Assembly: GCF_018294505.1 (NCBI RefSeq) | Contig: NC_057807.1 | Coordinates: forward strand, 140,398,747-140,462,746 | Reading direction: 5' to 3' | Source of the DNA: Triticum aestivum | Lineage: Eukaryota; Streptophyta; Magnoliopsida; Poales; Poaceae | DNA: 64,000 nt | Shown: piece by piece, positions 58,048-64,000 of the stretch | Numbering within the stretch: position 1 is the stretch's first letter | Layout of the letters: every line of letters begins with the position of its first letter | Program-made: the position numbers and the translations under genes | Notes under the pieces: generated by a model | Seen by the model: the letters and a program-made list of their open reading frames with translations, nothing else | Told to the model about the DNA's origin: nothing | The model's database searches: none

Positions 58048-61000
58048 GGGGGATTTGATTTCCAGCCACTACTTTCTTTGGACTTTAACATTTTGCCACT
58101 GCTTAGATTGTTATTGATCTTTTGCCACTCTTTAGTTTGCCATTTGATCTTTTGCCATTTTTTCACACAAAAAATACTTGCAAATGATGGATATATTATA
58201 TGGACAAAACGATGGGCAAGCATGCCCTTGTGTTCCTGTTTGACGCCGACGCACGCCAGGACAGAAGAAAAGGCTGCGGCTTTCTCGTAGCATACGGTGG
58301 TCCTCGACGGTCACCAGCTACCTCTGAGTGACCACGGTGAGTCGTGACTAGGTGCCGCGGACCGCTGCACAAGGCGCTGGCGAGCATCATCATCGGCAGT
58401 ATGTGGTGCCGGCGAGAAGCAGCAACAGTAGCCGGCGGTGGCGGCGGCGGGCAACAGTACCACGGGGCGACGGGGAGAAGCACCTACCGACGAACATCAG
58501 TTGGACAGAGAGAAGCACCTACTGGCATCCATCTAGAGCACGGAGTCAGCACACATGCGGGCTGCTGATGGCCCCCGGTGAACAACAGCTGGACGTGGTG
58601 GCGCGAACAGCGGCGCATGGCTGGAAGGGGCGGTGGCGCGAACAGCGGCGCATGGTTGGAAGGGGCGGCGGCGAGCAGAGGAACAAAGAAATTTGCCATG
58701 GATGTCCTTATATGCGACGCCATGGCTGGTCGTGGTGGCCATTGAGGAGCAGCGGGGGCGCTCGGTCCGCCATGGCTGCGGCGAGGTGCGGAGCTAGGGT
58801 TGGTGGGGCGGTTTGATGGCATCGTCGGTAGGTAGCTGCCGGCGTCGAAGGCCACCGGAGCGCCGCCGCCTCCCTCATCCGCAAAGCAGAGAGAGGAACG
58901 GCGAGCGAGAGATGGGGATCGATACTGTCCCGTGCGTGGTCAATCGATGCAAAGGGCAAATTGGGGATTTAATCATGGGTCCCACTTGACAGGGGCAAAA
59001 GATCAAAGTGTGAAGTAACGTGTGGCAAAAAATCAATTACTGTCACACCCTAGCTAGTACATGCATTAGAGTGTTGCATCATGTTTATTCTTTCATCAGA
59101 AAACTGAAATGGGGATGACAGAACCCCCAGCCCCCTCTGAAACCAACTAGGGTTTACTAAAAACTTTTTCAATGAACCTGAAATGCCCTTCTAAAATACC
59201 CACCATTTTTGTCTTGGTTCAGAACCTCTGCCAAAAGTGATGCACATTTTCCTAGGTCATCTTAGGGTCTTTGAATTAAATCATAGATATTTGAATTTGG
59301 GCATTTAAAATTATATAAAATATTCAAATGCTCAAATATCTCCAAACTAAAATGTTTCATGTTGGAAATAATCCAACTATGGACCAGGAGTAGTTTGGTG
59401 ATTTTAGGAGTTGCCTAAGTATTTTTATTAATTCAAAAAAGTTGCAGAAGTATTAAAAAACAGAAAACAAAAAAAAATAACAAAACCTTACCTGGCGCCC
59501 AGCACCCGGCCCACCTGCCGGCCCAGCCCAGCACCGCGCCAGCGAGCTGCTTGCCGGCCAGGCAGGCATGCAGGTGCTCGACGGCGAGCACCGCATGGGT
59601 GCCACGCACCTGCTCGCCGCCTCGCCGCTCCACTCGCCCGGTTAACGCCGTGGATCACTCCCCCTCTCTCCCCCGAACCCCCCAGACACCCCCTCTCCCC
59701 TCCAGCTCCTCCCCCTCGCGCTCCCCAGCCATGGCCGACGCCACCACCGCCGTGCCTACGTCGTAGCCGCGCTCCCTGCCACCCGTGCGTCTTCTCGTCG
59801 TGTCCAGGAGCTCCGCCGCCGTCCACTTCATCGAGCTAGCCGAGCCCTGTGTGCTCGTGCGGCCCGAGTCCACCGCACCGACCTCGCCCGAGTCCGCCGT
59901 CGCCGGAGATCCCCTTCAACGCCGTCGCCGCCTCACCTCGTCCCCGACCCCGCCGGTGGCCTCTACGGGTGCGCTGTGAGCCTAGCTACCCCTCCTACCC
60001 TCCCTCTCTCGTTCCCGAGCCGTGTAGCCACCGCACGAAGACCACCCGCACCCACCGCCGCGGATCTCGTCGCCGACGTGCTCCCGGCCATCCTCCGGCC
60101 ACTCCACGGTGTCCAACGCACTCCCCACGCTGCGTTGGGTCCAACCGTGCACTCCCCGCACTTTACCGCACACTTTAGCCCCGAGTTCGCCTTCGGCCGA
60201 ACTCCGGTGGCCGCCAAAGTCGTCGCCGGCGCCAACTCTGGCCACCCCGACCCCAACGGACTCCACCAAGAGCTGCGGCTCGTCCTCAGCTCCACTCCGA
60301 TGGCCTCCGCGACCCATTTGGTGGCCGAAACGGCCAAAACCACTTCCGCCGCCGCGTCGGGCTCGCCGGCGGCTAAACGCCGGTGCAGCCGACTCGGGTT
60401 TGACCACGGGTGGGCCTTGGTTGACTCTCCTGAGTCAATGACAGGTGGGGCCCAGCCCTGTTAATTAAATAGGTCTAGTTTTAATTAAACTTTAACTAAT
60501 CTAATCACACTGACACGCGGGACCCACTGTCAGGTTTGACCCGGACCGTGTCCCGTTGACCTGCTGATGTCACACTGACGTCAGGCTGACGCAGTAATTG
60601 ATTTTCTAGATTTAATCTAATATAGGAAATTCCAGAATGTAGTTTAAATTTCAAAAATTCATAACTTTTAATCTGTAACTCCAAATCAGACAAGTTATAT
60701 ATGAAAAATGATCAGAAAAATCCAATCTATCCATCTGTACTCATGCATGATTAAACAAGTTAACTTGATGTTTAATGCAGAACAAGGTAAAACACTTTAA
60801 AGGGCCATGTATGAGTTTGAAATTTGAATCTTTAGTTCAAATTGGTTCAAACCCTTCTGGTCTTAGTTGCATTAGCCCAACACACTCATATTGCCATGTT
60901 TCATGCATGAATCATATTGTTGCACATTGTTTGGTGATGGTTGTGTATCGGTGTTCTTTGCGGCAGGTTCTGCCTCCGAGGAGTACCGTGATTACCCTAA

Positions 61001-63153
61001 CGAAGAACCGTATCAGTGCATCGAACCACCAGGCAAGCAACCAACCATTTGATCATATCGATACAATCCCATGATCTCGCTCCTGCTCTCTTTTACTGCA
61101 TTAAGACAACGCGTTTCAAACTGCTGTGTGCTACGGTAGTTGAACCCACTTCCTCTGCATGACCTGTCATTGCCACAGTAACTAGATGAAACCCACTAGC
61201 ATGTGTAGGAGTTGATTGAGCCATATGTATGTGTTGTTCCTACCTTGCTATGCCTGCTACGCTTAGAGTCGTGTCAGGTCTGGTTCATCTGGGTGATGGG
61301 CTAGAGTGAAATGATTATGTCGGTAATGAGAGTGGTGTGGTGAACACGATTTGGTAAAGGTATCGATGAGAGGCCATGTAGGAGTACATGGTGGGTTGTT
61401 TCATTTAAGCCGACCTTAAGCACTGAGAGCTGTATGTGTGATTTAAGATACAGCTACTACCATGCATTGGGCCCTGAAATATGACCCCGCTCGACTTCTT
61501 ATTCACCCTAGTTCTCTGTCCAGGAGTTGCAAGTAGTTTCTGGTGTTTGTAGCCTACTGGAGGCCGTGGACAGCGCTGACCGTAGGGGTGGGCTGTGATG
61601 CGGTAGGTACGTGGCCGGGAATACCGGGCACCCGTTAGGTGTCACGGAACCCTGTACACATCGTTCGGGGCCGTATGGGAAACCTCGGCCGGACTCCCTG
61701 CGGATGGAACCTGGATAGGCGATAAACCTGGATTGGAGACTTAGGTGTTTAGGTAGGTCGTGGTCTACACCCACGTCGGCTTTCGCTTGAAGTCTGCCGA
61801 GCACATGTCGTGTGCAGACGCTAAGTGGTGGAAACATGTATGAAGAAGTACACCCCTACAGGGTTAACATGATCTATTCGAATAGCCGCGTCCGCGGTAA
61901 AGGACTGCTTGGTTGCCTATACAGTTCATAGACAAGTAAATGGAAACTACTAAAAGCCTCAAGATAAGTGTGAGTGCCGAGGATGGCTCTTCCGTAGGAA
62001 GACGGAGGTGGATCCTCGGTAGTGTATTGAAGTGGTGAGTAGTGGACTCGTGTGCGCAAAACCATTTCAAGTTGGAGTCTCGTAGGATAGCCTAGCCAAG
62101 AGTCAAAGCTGGCTTGCTGCAATAACTCCACCAACCCTTCTTGATAATATGCATGTATGTAGGATCTGATGTAAGTCTTGCTGAGTACCTTTGTACTCAT
62201 GTTGCTATAATTTACATTTTACAGAAGACGCTGCAACCCCTTCTGATGGGTTCTTCGTAGACGTTGACATCAATGAGTAGGCTAAGGCCCAGGTGGTGAT
62301 CCTGAGCTTGTGAAGGACCATGTAGTATAGCTAGGCTTCCCAAGCCTCTTTTATTTTACTAGTTGTCTGTACTCAGACAAGTTACTTCCGCTGCTGGTTT
62401 GTATGACTGTATGACTTGAATGCTGGGTCGTGTGACCCGTACCTATGTGTATGTTATGTATGGCTCTCTGAGCCTTAAATAAAGTACTTGTGTCGTAGAG
62501 TCATGTTGTGATGCCTTGTTGTATTTGCACATATCGAGCATATTGTGTGTATGATTGAAATGCTTGGTATGTGTGGGATCTGACTATCTAGTTGTTTATC
62601 TTTAGTAGCCTCTCTTACCGGGAAATGTCTCCTAGTGTTTCCACCGAGCCATGGTAGCTTGCTACTGCTCCGGAACACTTAGGCTGGCCGTCATGTGTCC
62701 TTCTTCGTTCCTGTGTCTGTCCCTTCAGGGAAATGTCACGCATTGAGTACCGGAGTCCTGTTAGCCCGCTACAGCCCGGTTTACCGGAGTCCTACTAGCC
62801 CAGTGCTACAGCCCGGACCCACTTGCTGATGACCGACACGTTCGTTGCTGGGTCATGGATGCCTGTCCCTGTAAGTCTGTGCCACTTTGGGTTTACGACT
62901 AGCCATGTCAGCCCGGGCTCCTTATCATATGGATGCTAGCGACACTATCATATACGTGTGCCAAAAGGCGCAAACGGTCCCGGGCAAAGGTAAGACGACA
63001 CCCGTGGGAATACCGTGTGTGAGGCCGCAAAGTGATATGAGGTGTTACATGCTAGACCTATGTGGCATCGAGTCGGGGTCCTGACAATTACAAAGTAACC
63101 GGTGGCAGATTGTCAAAGTACAAAGTAAGAACGGGCAAAAAATCAAAAACCCC
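58048..63153. mobile_element. Mutator-like element in the LTR, 9-bp TSD
   Basis: Perfect 9-bp duplication GAGGTAAAC at 58039-58047 and 63154-63162. Ends are GGGGGATTTGATTTCC on the left and, reverse-complemented, GGGGTTTTTGATTTTTTGCC on the right; 'TTTTGCCAC' words recur through the first 110 bp of both ends. Without the nested LTR it is about 1055 bp. The GC-rich interior (58200-58960) could be captured gene sequence (Pack-MULE style), but I recognise no exon. No transposase, so non-autonomous. Confidence 0.85.
59041..63086 (+). mobile_element. Solo LTR, 4046 bp, nested in the Mutator-like element
   Basis: Starts TGTCACACCCTAGC and ends GGGGTCCTGACA. Flanked by a perfect 5-bp duplication ATTAC (59036-59040 and 63087-63091). 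A plus-strand polyadenylation-type AATAAA lies at 62476-62481. A GC-rich block (59500-60460) produces open frames in several phases by composition only. No internal retrotransposon sequence, hence a solo LTR of an unusually long-LTR gypsy family. Confidence 0.88.
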
Positions 63154-64000
63154 GAGGTAAACTACTCATGCTTCATCGGAAGGGCAATAGAGTTGATGTA
63201 GAAGCCCTTCGTGATCGAATCCCCCTCCGGCAGGATGCCGGAAAAGGCCCCTAGATGGGATCTCACGGGTACAGAAGGTTGCAGCGGCGGAAAAGTGTTT
63301 TCGTGGATGCCTCTGGTGGTTTGGGGATATTTGGGAATATATAGGACGAAGAATTAGGCCAGGGGAGTCACGAGGGGCCCACAAGGCAGGGGACGCACCC
63401 TACCCTCTGGGCGCGCCCTCCCCCCTTGCCGCCGCCTCGTGGCTCTTCCGACTTGATCTCCAAGTCTCCTGGGTGTCTTCTGGTCCAAGAAAAATCATCG
63501 CAAAGGTTTCATTTTGTTTGGACTTTGTTTGGTATTCCTTTTCTGCGAAGCTCAAAAACAAGGAACAAAACAGAAACTGGCACTAAGCTCTAGGTTAATA
63601 AGTTAGTCCCAAAAATAATATAAAATAGCATATTAATGCATATAAAACATCCAAAACAGATAATATAATAGCATGGAACAATCAAAAATTATAGATACGT
63701 TGGAGACGTATCAAGCATCCCCAAGCTTAATTCCTGCTCTTCCTCGAGTAGGTAAATGATAAAAATAGAATTTTTGATGTGGAATGCTACCTAACATATT
63801 TATCCAAGTAATTTTTTTATTGTGGCATGAATGTTCAGATCCATAAGATTCAAAACAAAAGTTTAATATTGAAATAAAGACAACAATACTTCAAGCATAC
63901 TAACAATGCAATTATGTCTTCTCAAAATAACATGCACAAAGAAAGTTATCCCTACAAAATCATATAGTCTGGCTATGCTCCATCTTCATCACACAAATAC

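Larger units (their letters stand above)
57022..64000 (-). mobile_element. Gypsy 3' LTR (57022-63714) plus start of internal region
   Basis: Same family as the solo LTR at 6481-8035: it starts TGCTACATCTTGAGC on the plus strand and ends GGAGACGTATCA at 63714. From 63715 the minus strand reads a purine-rich tract AAGCTTGGGGATGCT directly before the LTR, which marks the polypurine tract. This is therefore the 3' LTR, and the element body extends beyond the right edge. Sequence 63730-64000 is untranslated internal DNA. The LTR is split by a Mutator-like element at 58048-63153. Confidence 0.88.

Noticed and set aside
59488..60464. Pro/Arg/Ala-rich frames up to 162 codons
   Set aside because: Inside the 4-kb solo LTR bounded by ATTAC duplications; open in up to four phases by composition.

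Overview
This is nuclear DNA from a grass of the Triticeae (wheat, Aegilops or barley group). The evidence is deeply nested LTR retrotransposons with long LTRs, Stowaway, hAT and Mutator elements with readable target-site duplications, a probable mitochondrial insertion, and intron-containing plant genes. The exact species cannot be fixed from the sequence alone.

Layout. 1-12.1 kb is a transposon nest: a degraded copia fragment was hit by a long-LTR gypsy element, whose LTR was then invaded by another gypsy element (1-5799), a solo LTR (6481-8035) and a 161-bp hAT MITE. From 13.7 to 36.6 kb is a gene island with three host genes that splice to open frames: ABP1 (auxin-binding protein 1, 5 exons, ends in KDEL), a short atypical NAC-domain gene (2 exons), and on the minus strand a prolyl-oligopeptidase-family dipeptidyl peptidase (5 exons, 798 aa, complete catalytic triad). 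Between NAC and the peptidase lie a 4.6-kb mariner-ended element carrying a decayed plant-mobile-domain (PMD/MAIN-like) gene, a tandem repeat interrupted by about 2.5 kb of organelle-like DNA, several MITEs, and a Harbinger-like element with a Triticeae-type accessory ORF.

37-57 kb is again transposon-derived: a SINE, a copia LTR, a CACTA-like element carrying a B3-domain ORF, a complete-ended 9.1-kb gypsy element (TSD GGCTC, gag plus protease, an antisense ORF, no recognisable RT or integrase) inserted in frame into another ORF, a 500-bp satellite-like array, and three low-complexity Ala/Pro-rich ORF remnants. 57-64 kb is the 3' LTR of a minus-strand gypsy element. That LTR is split by a Mutator-like element (9-bp TSD), which is itself split by a 4-kb solo LTR (TSD ATTAC).

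The most unusual object is 17685-22292. Stowaway/mariner-type termini (TA duplication) enclose a seven-exon PMD pseudogene. Both ends hold arrays of 23-bp palindromes (TACCGCCA-N7-TGGCGGTA) arranged in pairs whose starts are always exactly 36 bp apart. A 214-bp MITE with the same termini lies about 470 bp away.
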